Shown piece by piece: positions 18,520 to 26,822 of a stretch of DNA of 64,000 nucleotides. The stretch is from Bradyrhizobium sp. (GTDB taxonomy: Bacteria; Pseudomonadota; Alphaproteobacteria; Rhizobiales; Xanthobacteraceae), in the NCBI RefSeq assembly GCF_016219575.1, contig NZ_JACRMG010000001.1, positions 62,001 through 126,000 on the forward strand, given 5' to 3'. Position numbers and translations under genes: made by a program. The first letter of the stretch is position 1, and each line of letters begins with the position of its first letter. Under the pieces are notes generated by a model, which ran no database searches, was not told where the DNA came from, and was given only the letters and a program-made list of their open reading frames with translations.

Positions 18520-18939
18520 CTAATCAATAGGGACAAGGAGCGATTCGCCTGTCGCGACGAGTGCTCTCTCGCCCTGATCGCTCTCCGCGAAAAGTTCTGC
18601 CCTTGCAAAAACTTGCCTGCGTCCAGCCCGCACAGTGAACCCCTTTGCGATAAATCGGCGACCAATCGCGGGCTTTAGACAGTTCATCGAGAAATGAGAA
18701 GCCGTTACGTTGCCAGACACAGTGACTGCTGCGAACCCACATGCAGTATCAAGGAGGGCCGCGATCAATCCGGCATGGAGATAGCCCGAGTACTGAGTGA
18801 ATTCGTCGCTCCACTTCATGTGAATTTCAACGACGCCTTGTTGCGCTGAATCCACATGAAATTGCGCCAGCTTATTGAATGCCGCCGAGGCGTTTATCGC
18901 GGTCAGGCGCTGCAAATGCGATATTGGATCTTGAGCCAT
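18520..18939 (-). CDS. PaaI-type hotdog-fold thioesterase
   Basis: A 139-aa hotdog-fold protein of the PaaI/acyl-CoA thioesterase group, which hydrolyses acyl- or aryl-CoA esters in the cytoplasm. The core is YSGYLHAGLIAALLDTACGFAAVT, split here as GYLHAGLIAALLDTACG, matching the HGG/hotdog helix with Asp in the active-site position. It continues as SHFSMNCLKPAIGRRFIAKG. The ATG at 18939 has GGAG six bases upstream; an upstream TTG would add four residues. The YhdH-like gene upstream reads in the same direction 37 bp away, so they are likely co-transcribed. Confidence 0.87.
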   Translation of the reverse strand: MAQDPISHLQRLTAINASAAFNKLAQFHVDSAQQGVVEIHMKWSDEFTQYSGYLHAGLIAALLDTACGFAAVTVSGNVTASHFSMNCLKPAIGRRFIAKGFTVRAGRRQVFARAELFAESDQGERALVATGESLLVPID

Positions 18940-18976
18940 GAAGTTCTCCAACGGGGCAAGCCGGGGCGCTGGCTAG

Positions 18977-19969
18977 CTAAGCATTGACGTTAACGACCGT
19001 TCGACCTCGGACCGTCCCGGCGAACATTTGGCGCACCACATCGGGAACCTCTGCGAGGCCGACTACCTGCATCGTTCGGACGAGCTTGTTCACGTCCAGA
19101 TCTCGAGCCAAACGCGACCATGCCTCGAGTCGCGCCTCCTGAGGGGTATTCACCGAGTCGATGCCCGCCAGCGTGACATTGCGCAGGATGAACGGCAGAA
19201 CCGTTCCGGGAAGATCGACACCCTGAGCCAGTCCGCAGGCCGTCACTACGCCGCGATACTGCGTCTGCGCCAGCACGTTCACCAGCGTATGACTGCCGAC
19301 CGAGTCGACTGCGCCAGCCCAACGCTCGCGTGAGATCGGTGCTCCCGGCTCCGAAAGCGTTCGTCGATCGATGACATCAGCCGCGCCCAGACCCCGCAGG
19401 TAATCGGCTTCCTCGAGACGTCCCGTCGATGCAACGACGCGATAGCCGAGATCTGAGAGGAGAGCGATCGCGATCGAGCCGACGCCGCCGTTGGCTCCGG
19501 TGACCAGAATGTCACCACGCTGCGGTGTAAGGCCGCCATGTTCGAGGGCGAGCACCGACAGCATGGCGGTATAACCGGCCGTGCCGATCGCCATGGCGTC
19601 CTTTGTGGAGAAGGGCGCGGGGATTTTTACGAGCCACTCGCCTTTGACCCGCGCTTTCTGGGCATAACCGCCATGGTGGGTCTGGCTCAGTCCCCAGCCG
19701 TTGGCGACGACGCGATCTCCGACAGCGATGCCGGGATAGGAGGATGCCTCTACCGTTCCAGCAAGATCGATACCGGGAATGAGCGGAAACTTACGAATGA
19801 CCTCGGTGCGGCCGGTAATGGCCAGTGCATCCTTGTAGTTCACCGTCGAATAATCGACCGCGACCGTAACGTCGCCGGGCATGAGATCTTGCTCGTTCAT
19901 TTCGACCACGCTGGTCGAAATCTTCTCACCTGTCTTTGCAGCCAGCAGCGCCTTGAACGTCATCGCCAT
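18977..19969 (-). CDS. MDR reductase of the YhdH/AcuI (acryloyl-CoA reductase-like) family
   Basis: A 330-aa zinc-free MDR enzyme of the YhdH/AcuI group, whose members reduce acryloyl-CoA or quinone-like enones with NADPH. Motifs are VDYSTVNYKDALAITGR (about residues 38-54), PGIDLAGTVE, VVANGWGLSQTHHGG, and the cofactor loop VTGANGGVGSIAIALLSDLGYRVVASTGR, split here as VTGANGGVGSIA. The translation may begin at the ATG at 19969 or the next ATG at 19963, which has better spacing from AGGA. It is followed by the thioesterase gene, consistent with a CoA-ester pathway. Confidence 0.89.
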   Translation of the reverse strand: MAMTFKALLAAKTGEKISTSVVEMNEQDLMPGDVTVAVDYSTVNYKDALAITGRTEVIRKFPLIPGIDLAGTVEASSYPGIAVGDRVVANGWGLSQTHHGGYAQKARVKGEWLVKIPAPFSTKDAMAIGTAGYTAMLSVLALEHGGLTPQRGDILVTGANGGVGSIAIALLSDLGYRVVASTGRLEEADYLRGLGAADVIDRRTLSEPGAPISRERWAGAVDSVGSHTLVNVLAQTQYRGVVTACGLAQGVDLPGTVLPFILRNVTLAGIDSVNTPQEARLEAWSRLARDLDVNKLVRTMQVVGLAEVPDVVRQMFAGTVRGRTVVNVNA

Positions 19970-20441
19970 ATCCTAGATTGGTGTTTCGCTGTCCACGGAC
20001 CTAGGGTCGCGGCTCCGTATCGCAAGAAGGCACAATTAAAGCGGCTACTATCATTTATGTAGGTACCTGACGCGTTCCAAAGCGTGGAGCTAGGCTTGGG
20101 CCGATATGACAGCGGGGCTGACATGGCGACGTACTCCGAAGCGCGACCAGGCAGCCTGCTACCCCGAGGCCCATCCGTGCGCTCTGGCGCGGGTTGTCGA
20201 CGAGCTCTCTGCCGAGGTGCTGCGGCAATTTACAGGAGGCTGTCAGCATCTATTGTATTAGGGTCGTCATGTGATATGAAGACAAGGTCTAAACAGCCAT
20301 TCAACGGCAACATCCAAGGCCTTTAACGGGGCGAGTGTGACCGGAGCGTTCGGCGCCATGGAATAGGCTTCAGGTTTCACGGGTCCGGACCCGTGTCCTG
20401 CATGCCGTCAGTACGCAGAATCATTGCAGATGGAGGTCTCC
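19970..20441. other. Intergenic region without a recognised gene
   Basis: About 470 bp between the YhdH-like gene (leftward) and an HxlR gene (rightward). Short frames exist on both strands, but none has a family motif or a good ribosome site. It should carry the promoters of both divergent genes. I saw no convincing operator or RNA structure. Confidence 0.5.
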
Positions 20442-20891
20442 ATGCGTCCAAAAAGGTTTGACGCGAAAAGCGGATGTGCAGTCGGAGTGACACTGTCCGT
20501 CATTGGCGGCATGTGGAAGCCGCTGATCCTGTTTCATCTGTTCGCTGGCAAGAAGCGGTTCATGGAACTGTCCCGAGCCATTCCTAACGCCACGCAGAGG
20601 ATATTGACCCTTCAGCTACGCGAATTGGAGGCTGATGGCGTGATCGTGCGCCATGCCTATCCGCAGATTCCTCCGAAGGTGGAATATGAAATCTCCGCCT
20701 TCGGCCAGAGCCTCGGGCCTGTACTGCTTTCGCTTCGGAGCTGGGGCAAGCAATATGGGGGGTCAATTGAAGGGGTCCCTCAGCCACACCACGCGCCCGA
20801 AGATCGGCAGCCAAGCGCATGCTACGTGGCATCTACATCGCCAGCATCGGTCGACGTGAGAGGCCTCGTTTCGCAAACAGAGCCAGCATAA
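20442..20891 (+). CDS. HxlR family regulator with an atypical C-terminal tail
   Basis: A winged-helix HxlR-type regulator of 149 aa. The start follows GGAGG at 20442. Residues 10-105 form the HxlR domain: CAVGVTLSVIGGMWKPLILFHLF, split here as LSVIGGMWKPLILFHL, then FMELSRAIPNATQRILTLQL and PKVEYEISAFGQSL. From about residue 110 the sequence leaves the family (PQPHHAPEDRQPSACYVAS). The DNA there includes a 20-bp identity with the C-terminal coding part of the SDR gene at 4841-4860, in a different frame. The tail therefore looks like DNA acquired by recombination. The regulated gene is not evident; the next genes are convergent. Confidence 0.8.
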   Translation: MRPKRFDAKSGCAVGVTLSVIGGMWKPLILFHLFAGKKRFMELSRAIPNATQRILTLQLRELEADGVIVRHAYPQIPPKVEYEISAFGQSLGPVLLSLRSWGKQYGGSIEGVPQPHHAPEDRQPSACYVASTSPASVDVRGLVSQTEPA

Positions 20892-20962
20892 TTGAGCCGG
20901 ACGGACGAACCGGCGTGCCTCTTGGGTGACTACATGGTCGTAGGTGGAGCGTAGGGAAGCGG

Positions 20963-21355
20963 TTACTCCGCTGCTTCCAGTGCCGGCTCGCTCAGGTTCT
21001 TCCCGTCGAACGCGCGACGCGCTTTATCAACGGCAGCTCGGTGTTCCACGGTCCAGTTGTAGAGGGCCTGGAACGGCTTCTTCAGGGTGCGTCCCAGGGG
21101 CGTGATGCTGTATTCAACGGCGACCGGCGATACGGGGATGACGCGACGCGCAACGATGCCGTTGCGCTCCATACGTCTTAGTGCCTCCGTGAGGGCCTTT
21201 TGCGTGACTCCGTCCAATTCGCGCTTCAGGGCGTTGAATCGCAACGGACCCGACCTCAATGCAGCGAGGATCAGGATTGACCACTTGTCGGCAATCTGGT
21301 CAAGGACCAAGCGGCTTGGGCAGGCGGCATTTCTCGCGTTGCTTTCTTTTCTCAT
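20963..21355 (-). CDS. HxlR family transcriptional regulator
   Basis: A complete HxlR-type winged-helix regulator of 130 aa. It has the usual Cys near the start (ARNAACPSRLVLDQIADKW), then SILILAALRSGPLRFNALKREL, TQKALTEALRRMERNGIV and VAVEYSITPLGRTL. The ATG at 21355 is set by GAGGAAA upstream; the frame opens further out at 21388 without a ribosome site. It is divergent from a flavodoxin-fold quinone reductase at 21511. This HxlR-quinone reductase pairing is common, and such regulators often sense electrophiles or quinones. An inverted repeat at 21391-21410 is a likely operator. Confidence 0.91.
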   Translation of the reverse strand: MRKESNARNAACPSRLVLDQIADKWSILILAALRSGPLRFNALKRELDGVTQKALTEALRRMERNGIVARRVIPVSPVAVEYSITPLGRTLKKPFQALYNWTVEHRAAVDKARRAFDGKNLSEPALEAAE

Positions 21356-21390
21356 GGCGGTTTCCTCGAGGATACCTGGGCGATTCAAAG

Positions 21391-21410
21391 TACCTAATTG
21401 ACGCTAGGTA
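21391..21410. promoter_or_regulatory. Candidate HxlR operator
   Basis: TACCTA and TAGGTA form a perfect 6-bp inverted repeat separated by 8 bp. It lies between the divergent hxlR and quinone reductase genes, with TTGACG inside it and TATACT at 21418-21423. Spacing between those two hexamers (14 bp) is short for a normal promoter. The operator role is inferred from position and symmetry. Confidence 0.5.
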
Positions 21411-21510
21411 TATTGCGTATACTTGTTCGCGGCAACGACAATTTCGACAGTTCGTTTGACATGCATCACCGCTTCAGAATCGGCATTCTCAAGTCAGCGA
21501 CGGAGCTTCG

Positions 21511-22302
21511 ATGAAGATCGCAATCATCTACGCGCATCCGGTGCCCGAGTCACTGAACGCGTCGTTGCTTGATCTCATGGTCAAGAGACTCGAGGCCAAC
21601 GGGCACTCGGTCGAGGTCTCCGACCTTTATGCAATGGGGTGGAAAGCAGTACTGGACGGAGATGATTTTCTGAATCGCGAGCCCGGAGCCAGGCTGGATC
21701 CAATGCTGGATTCGAAACAGGCCTACAAGGAAGGCAAGCAGAGTCCAGACATCGCTGCCGAACAGGAAAAGCTTCTAGCGGCTGACGCTGTCATTCTGCA
21801 GTTCCCGCTGTGGTGGTTCTCGATGCCCGCGATTCTCAAGGGGTGGGTCGAACGCGTCTACGCATACGGGTTTGCCTACGGTGTGGGCGAGCATTCGAAA
21901 CTGCGTTGGGGCGACCGCTATGGAGAAGGCCTGATGACCGGCAAGCGGGCGATGCTGGTCGTCACCGCCGGGGGCTGGACTTCGCATTACGGCCCGCGCG
22001 GTATCAACGGCCCCATCGACGACCTGCTGTTTCCGATCCACCACGGAATTTTGCACTACCCCGGGTTCACGGTCTTGCCGGCGTTCGTCAGCTATGGAAT
22101 TGGCCGCGGTCGGGTCGACGACAATCAATATGAAGCCATCGCTTCCGCGATCGAGAAGCGCATGGATGAGCTATTCACTATCGAGCCTATCCCGTTCCGG
22201 CGCCAGAATTTTGGCGACTACGAGATCCCGGCACTGACCTTGCGCTCCGAATTGGCGCCGGGCGTGATCGGCTTCGACGCGCACCGCAGCGATTCCAAGT
22301 AG
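21511..22302 (+). CDS. NAD(P)H dehydrogenase (quinone), flavodoxin-like fold
   Basis: A 263-aa FAD/FMN enzyme of the NQO1/MdaB/KefF group that makes two-electron reductions of quinones or nitroaromatics. The N-terminus IAIIYAHPVPESLNASLLD is the flavin-binding start. FPLWWFSMPAILKGWVERVYAYGFAYG, split here as FPLWWFSMPAILKGW, is the family signature near residue 103, and GKRAMLVVTAGG follows. The C-terminus is longer than in minimal members. It is divergent from an hxlR gene and followed 46 bp later by an MDR quinone reductase, so both are probably induced together by electrophilic compounds. Confidence 0.92.
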   Translation: MKIAIIYAHPVPESLNASLLDLMVKRLEANGHSVEVSDLYAMGWKAVLDGDDFLNREPGARLDPMLDSKQAYKEGKQSPDIAAEQEKLLAADAVILQFPLWWFSMPAILKGWVERVYAYGFAYGVGEHSKLRWGDRYGEGLMTGKRAMLVVTAGGWTSHYGPRGINGPIDDLLFPIHHGILHYPGFTVLPAFVSYGIGRGRVDDNQYEAIASAIEKRMDELFTIEPIPFRRQNFGDYEIPALTLRSELAPGVIGFDAHRSDSK

Positions 22303-22348
22303 GGCGGGGCACGTCGCCGCTGCATCCTCAAACGCAGAGAGAGAAAAC

Positions 22349-23338
22349 ATGAAAGCAGTTCGATTCCACAAAACTGGCGGCCCTGAAGTCCTTGTCTATG
22401 AGGATGTGCCTGACCCGACGCCCAAGGACGGAGAAGTCTTGATCAAAGTCGAAGCCGTCGGGCTCAATTTCGCTGACGTGATGCGTCGACGCGGCGACAA
22501 GTACCCGGAACCGTCACCCCCTCCGTTCATTTTGGGAGCCGAAGTTGCCGGCACGATCGCCGCGATTGGAAAAGGGGTCACGTCGCTTGCAGTCGGAACT
22601 CCGGTTCTTGCAACGCCCGGCGCGGGTGGCTACGCGCAATACATCTGCGTGCCGGCAGAAAGGGCCATACCGCGCCCGCCCGGCCTTGAAGCCGTACAGG
22701 CGGCGGCGATCGTGGGGCACGGGCTGACCGCAGCTCTCGCGCTTCGTAACGCTGCGCGATTCGCGCCGGGGGAAAGCGTGCTGATCGAAGCTGCGGCCGG
22801 TGGCGTCGGGTCTTTTGCGGTCCAATTGGCCAAGCTGTATGGGGCCGGCAAGGTCATCGCTGCCGCGAGCACGCCCGAGAAGCGGGCAATTGCCGAGCGT
22901 CTCGGTGCTGATGCGTCCGTCGATTACACGGCGCCAGGCTGGGCAAAGAAGGTTCGGGAGCTGACGGACGGTCGCGGCGTCGACGTGGTGCTGGAGACCG
23001 CTGGCGGTGAAACCGTCGCTCAGGCGCTTGACGCGCTTGCGCCTTTTGGCCGAATGATTTTCATCGGCCAGTCGAGCGGCAAGACGGCCCAGATCGAGCC
23101 ATGGCAGCTCACGGTTCCAAACTACACCGTGACCGGCTTCTACATCGGCGCATATCTCGCTTTTCCGGACCTCATCCAGTCCACGCTGGGTGAGATTTTC
23201 GGCTTCATCATGAGCGGAAAGCTGTCGCTGCAGGTGGGCACGGTTCTGCCCCTTTCCCAGGCGGCGGAAGCGCATCGGCTTCTGGAAGGCCGAAAGACCA
23301 CGGGCAAAGTTGTGCTGCAGCCCTGGATCGATGCCTGA
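22349..23338 (+). CDS. Quinone oxidoreductase-type MDR protein
   Basis: A 329-aa zinc-free MDR enzyme of the quinone oxidoreductase (Qor) group. Motifs: VEAVGLNFADVMRRRG (about residues 35-50), GAEVAGTIAAIG, and the cofactor loop AAAGGVGSFAVQLAKLYGAGKVIAAAST, split here as AAAGGVGSFAVQLAKL (about residue 150). The acceptor region is VDVVLETAGGETVAQALDAL. The start follows GAGAGAGAAAAC. It is 46 bp downstream of the flavodoxin-fold quinone reductase and likely in the same transcript. NADPH-dependent reduction of a quinone or enone is the expected reaction; the substrate is unknown. Confidence 0.92.
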   Translation: MKAVRFHKTGGPEVLVYEDVPDPTPKDGEVLIKVEAVGLNFADVMRRRGDKYPEPSPPPFILGAEVAGTIAAIGKGVTSLAVGTPVLATPGAGGYAQYICVPAERAIPRPPGLEAVQAAAIVGHGLTAALALRNAARFAPGESVLIEAAAGGVGSFAVQLAKLYGAGKVIAAASTPEKRAIAERLGADASVDYTAPGWAKKVRELTDGRGVDVVLETAGGETVAQALDALAPFGRMIFIGQSSGKTAQIEPWQLTVPNYTVTGFYIGAYLAFPDLIQSTLGEIFGFIMSGKLSLQVGTVLPLSQAAEAHRLLEGRKTTGKVVLQPWIDA

Positions 23339-23410
23339 GCCGTCGAGATGTTTCACCGCACGGCACCAGAGAGCTGGCGCCGTGCGGCTCAACTGGGCCA
23401 ATTGCCAGCT

Positions 23411-23665
23411 TCAGCCAGTGTTCGCGTGGCGATTGATGCCGCAGCGGTATGGCGACGAGGCGATTGTTGCGAACCGCCAACGAACTATGGCTGTGCCGAA
23501 CCTCTCGAACCTGCGCACGCGAAGCAGGCATTGACGCAGGATCAGCAGACTCCAACGAGCGCCGAATACCACGGCTATGCGTGCCAACGAGCACTGCGTT
23601 TCCCAAAGCGCGTCATATCTCGCAGATTTCTCCGAACGATTTACGTCCAGAGTGTTAAATTCCAA
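23411..23665 (-). pseudogene. HxlR family regulator, truncated relic
   Basis: An 84-aa frame whose middle part (CSLARIAVVFGARWSLLILRQ) is plainly the N-terminal helix region of an HxlR regulator, including the conserved Cys. After VRRFERFG the sequence no longer matches the family, and the winged part (L..RL..L...G) and the usual EY-x-LT block are missing. The gene is therefore truncated or scrambled. It is divergent from the acyl-CoA ligase gene. A palindrome in that gap (23733-23749) could be the site of the lost regulator. Confidence 0.7.
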
Positions 23666-23727
23666 ATAGGTATTAATGAGGTACGCAGAGATATCTTTGC
23701 TTTACGGGTATCGGATACCAATTCAGC

Positions 23728-23756
23728 TTGACAGTTCTATTTTAGAACTATTTACT
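23728..23756 (+). promoter_or_regulatory. Promoter with embedded operator upstream of the acyl-CoA ligase
   Basis: TTGACA (23728-23733) and TTTACT (23751-23756) are 17 bp apart. The spacer is filled by a perfect 7-bp inverted repeat, AGTTCTA and TAGAACT around TTT (23733-23749). A repressor bound there would block the promoter. The adjacent HxlR relic is the obvious candidate for the original repressor. Confidence 0.6.
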
Positions 23757-23843
23757 TGCTCAACCGATGAAAGTGAAGGGCGGACCTGCTCGTTCGAAGG
23801 GGGCCGCGCAGCGCTCCTGACAGCAAGGCGCGAGGAGGGTGGC

Positions 23844-25439
23844 ATGAGGAGCGTGGACGATATCACTGCGGCCGAATTGCTGGATGGCCTGCCGTCCAGG
23901 GTGCACGAGGTCTACGCGCCGTTCGTGCGGGACATGCCGGATCATCCGGCCTTCGTGGAAGGGGGGCGTTCGTGGAGCTACCGACAGTTTTCGGAGGCTG
24001 TCGACGCCACGACGAAGGATCTCGCCGATTTGGGGATCCGGCCTGGAGATCGCGTGATGATTGCGAGCGAGAACAGCGTGGCCTTGGGGGCGATGTTGTT
24101 CGCGGCGAGCAAGCTTGATGCATGGGGCATTGCGGTTAATCCCCGCCTCTCGGCCAGGGAGATCGACCTGATCGGGACGCACAGCGGCGCTAGACGCGTG
24201 CTGTTCAACTCGGCGCTCTCGAAGGAGGCCGCCGATCACGCCAGCCGCGTCGGAGCGAAAGTTGGCGCTGTGGGGCCATTCGGTGGAATCGGCATTGGTC
24301 CTCCCAATGCGGATGCGCAAGCGGAGCCCGTCGAGAAGGACGGCGCCCGTCAGGTCGCGGGCCTTTTGTACACTTCGGGCACGACCGGTGCTCCGAAGGG
24401 AGTCATGTTGAGCCACCGCAATCTGCTCTTTACCGGAAAGACTTCGGGAATCCTTCGCCAGAGCGGTCCGGCCGACCGCATCTACGGCGTGCTGCCGATG
24501 TCCCACATCGTCGGGTATTCGATCCTGCTGATCTCCACGCTGATGCACGGCGGCACGTTGTATGTTGTGGCCAAGGCCGACCCCGCTGCGCTGGCCCACG
24601 CCATAGCCGAGGAGGGAATTACGAGCCTGTTCGGTGTGCCCGCCACATATCAGCGTCTGCTCGAACACAAGGCGGTCAAGGGCATCCAACGACTCGAACG
24701 AGGCAAGCTGCGGATCATAGCCGTCGCCGGCGCTCCGCTCGACCTCGATCTCAAGAAGCGGATCGAGGACGAATTCGGAATCCCGCTGTTGAACAATTAC
24801 GGCATAACCGAATGTTCGCCGGGCCTGTCGGGTGTCCGTTCAGAACACCCCGTCTCGGACGAATCGGTCGGCCCCTTTCTTCCCGGTATCGAGCACCGGA
24901 TCGTGGACAGGCAGGGCAAGAAGGTGGCGACCGGCGAAGTGGGCGAATTGCACGTCCGAGGCCCCAACGTGATGCTTGGTTATTATCGCTCTCCCGAGCA
25001 GACCGCCGCGGCGATCGATGACCAGGGATGGTTCAACACAGGGGATCTGGCCCGGGTGAACGGCGAGGGTCATCTCTACATCGCCGGCCGAACCAAGGAA
25101 CTCATCATCCGCTCCGGCTTCAACGTTTATCCCGCCGAGGTGGAGGCGGTGCTGAATGCGCACGACCAAGTCGTCCAATCAGCTGTGGTGGGACGACCGG
25201 TTGATGGCAACGAGGAGGTCGTCGCGTTCGTGCAGCTTCTCTCCGGCGCCAGTGTCAGCGCCGAAGAGCTGAAGTCATACACGGCCCAACAGCTCACTTC
25301 GTACAAGCGTCCGACCGAATTGATCGTGCTCGACGCTCTGCCTTCTGCCTCCACCGGCAAAATACTCAAACACAAGTTGCGAGAGATGGCGATCGAACGG
25401 GCGGCCGGGAAGGTGTCCGATGCCGCAGCCGCGGGCTGA
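23844..25439 (+). CDS. AMP-dependent acyl-CoA synthetase/ligase
   Basis: A 531-aa adenylate-forming ligase that activates a carboxylic acid to its CoA thioester with ATP. The P-loop LLYTSGTTGAPKGVMLSH lies near residues 174-191, the YGITE motif near 316, GWFNTGDLARVNGEGHLYI and the hinge region RTKELIIRSGFNVYPAEVE near 395-430, and the catalytic Lys in PSASTGKILK near 510. I take ATG 23844 because GAGGAGG stands just before it; the frame is open from 23676. The Liv-type binding protein, OYE, crotonase and SDR genes follow in the same direction, so this enzyme probably starts the pathway. Confidence 0.93.
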   Translation: MRSVDDITAAELLDGLPSRVHEVYAPFVRDMPDHPAFVEGGRSWSYRQFSEAVDATTKDLADLGIRPGDRVMIASENSVALGAMLFAASKLDAWGIAVNPRLSAREIDLIGTHSGARRVLFNSALSKEAADHASRVGAKVGAVGPFGGIGIGPPNADAQAEPVEKDGARQVAGLLYTSGTTGAPKGVMLSHRNLLFTGKTSGILRQSGPADRIYGVLPMSHIVGYSILLISTLMHGGTLYVVAKADPAALAHAIAEEGITSLFGVPATYQRLLEHKAVKGIQRLERGKLRIIAVAGAPLDLDLKKRIEDEFGIPLLNNYGITECSPGLSGVRSEHPVSDESVGPFLPGIEHRIVDRQGKKVATGEVGELHVRGPNVMLGYYRSPEQTAAAIDDQGWFNTGDLARVNGEGHLYIAGRTKELIIRSGFNVYPAEVEAVLNAHDQVVQSAVVGRPVDGNEEVVAFVQLLSGASVSAEELKSYTAQQLTSYKRPTELIVLDALPSASTGKILKHKLREMAIERAAGKVSDAAAAG

Positions 25440-25553
25440 GTGATGCACTGCAAGGGATGCGGCGAAGCCGCACCAGGGTCGGTCGCCGAGGCCGCTACGG
25501 AAATTCAACGATTGATGAGCGACGCAGCCCGTCGCCGCACAAGGGAGAAGTCG

Positions 25554-26753
25554 ATGTTCAGGAAGTCTATACTAGCAGCCGCGATCGGCGTGACGATTGT
25601 CGGCGCGAACGCGCGTGCGGAAATGCCTGGCGTTACCAAAGACGAGGTGAAGGTGGGGGCCACTTTCCCGTTTAGCGGTCCCGCCTCGCCGCTCAGCAAT
25701 ACCGGAAAGGGGCTGATCGCTTACATCAATTCGATCAACGAGCGCGGTGGCGTCAACGGCCGCAAGATCAACCTCATCACCTACGACGATGCTTACAGTC
25801 CGCCCAAGACGGTGGAGCAGACCAGGAAGCTTGTCGAAAGCGATGAAGTGGCTTTCCTGTTCGGTCCGCTCGGTACTCCCGGCATCGGCGCCACCATCAA
25901 ATACGTCAACGCGAAGAAGGTGCCTCATCTATTCGTGGTAAGCGGCGTGACCAAGTTCACGAACTTCGCTGAATTCCCGATGACCACCACGGGTTTGCCG
26001 AGTTATGACACGGAGGGGCGGATTTACGCGAAATACATCACCCAGGCCCGGCCGGGTGCGAAGATTGCGATCCTGTATCAGAACGACGATTTGGGTAAGG
26101 ACTTCGTCAATGCATTCAAAGGCTACCTGAAAGAGGAGTTCGACAAGAAAGTTGTAGCGTCTTCCTATGAAGTGACGGAGCCGACGATCGATTCCCACGT
26201 GGTGAAGTTGAAGGCGTCTGGCGCTGAGGCGTTCCTGGTTGCCGGCACGCCGAAGTTCGCGGCTCAGGCTATCAAGAAAGCTGATGAGGTTGGTTGGAAG
26301 CCTCTCTTCCTGATCAATCTGGTGTCGAGCTCGGTCTCTTCAACCATCGTCCCGGCCGGGCCGGAAAAGGCGGTTGGCATTGTCGCGGCAACAATGCTCA
26401 AGGACCCCAATGACAAGAAATGGGCCGACGACCCCGGCATCAAATGGTACCGTGAGCATTTCACGAAATACCTGCCGGGCGCGGACATCGGGGACGCCAA
26501 TTATGTGTTCGGTACGCAGCAGGGACAGATCCTGGAGCAGGTGCTCAAGCAGTGCGGAGACGATCTTTCGCGTGAGAACATTGTCAAGCAATCGCGGAGC
26601 ATACGCGGATTGTCGCTTCCCACTCTCATACCGGGTGTTACGATCAACACGGGCCCGGAAAGCAGTATGGCGTACACGCAGCTGCAGCTGCAGCGCTGGA
26701 ACGGCAGCACGTGGGATCAATTCGGCAAGGTTCTCAGCGCCGAGGAAAAGTGA
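25554..26753 (+). CDS. Liv-type ABC transporter substrate-binding protein, orphan
   Basis: A periplasmic binding protein of 399 aa. ATG 25554 (after AAGGGAGAAG) gives a signal peptide ending GANARAEMPG. The mature protein shows VGATFPFSGPASPLSNTGKG and PGAKIAILYQNDDLGKDFVNAF, typical of the Liv-J type I fold used for aromatic or branched substrates. No permease or ATPase genes are beside it. It is a close paralogue of the protein at 40551 (same length, long shared blocks such as EQVLKQCGDDLSR). It lies between the acyl-CoA ligase and an OYE gene, so it probably captures that pathway's substrate and uses membrane parts encoded elsewhere. Confidence 0.92.
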   Translation: MFRKSILAAAIGVTIVGANARAEMPGVTKDEVKVGATFPFSGPASPLSNTGKGLIAYINSINERGGVNGRKINLITYDDAYSPPKTVEQTRKLVESDEVAFLFGPLGTPGIGATIKYVNAKKVPHLFVVSGVTKFTNFAEFPMTTTGLPSYDTEGRIYAKYITQARPGAKIAILYQNDDLGKDFVNAFKGYLKEEFDKKVVASSYEVTEPTIDSHVVKLKASGAEAFLVAGTPKFAAQAIKKADEVGWKPLFLINLVSSSVSSTIVPAGPEKAVGIVAATMLKDPNDKKWADDPGIKWYREHFTKYLPGADIGDANYVFGTQQGQILEQVLKQCGDDLSRENIVKQSRSIRGLSLPTLIPGVTINTGPESSMAYTQLQLQRWNGSTWDQFGKVLSAEEK

Positions 26754-26822
26754 GCTTGCCTTTTGAATGAAGCAATGCGGTGATCGGAGCCGCAAAGCGA
26801 CTAACTGAATCAGGGAGCGCGA

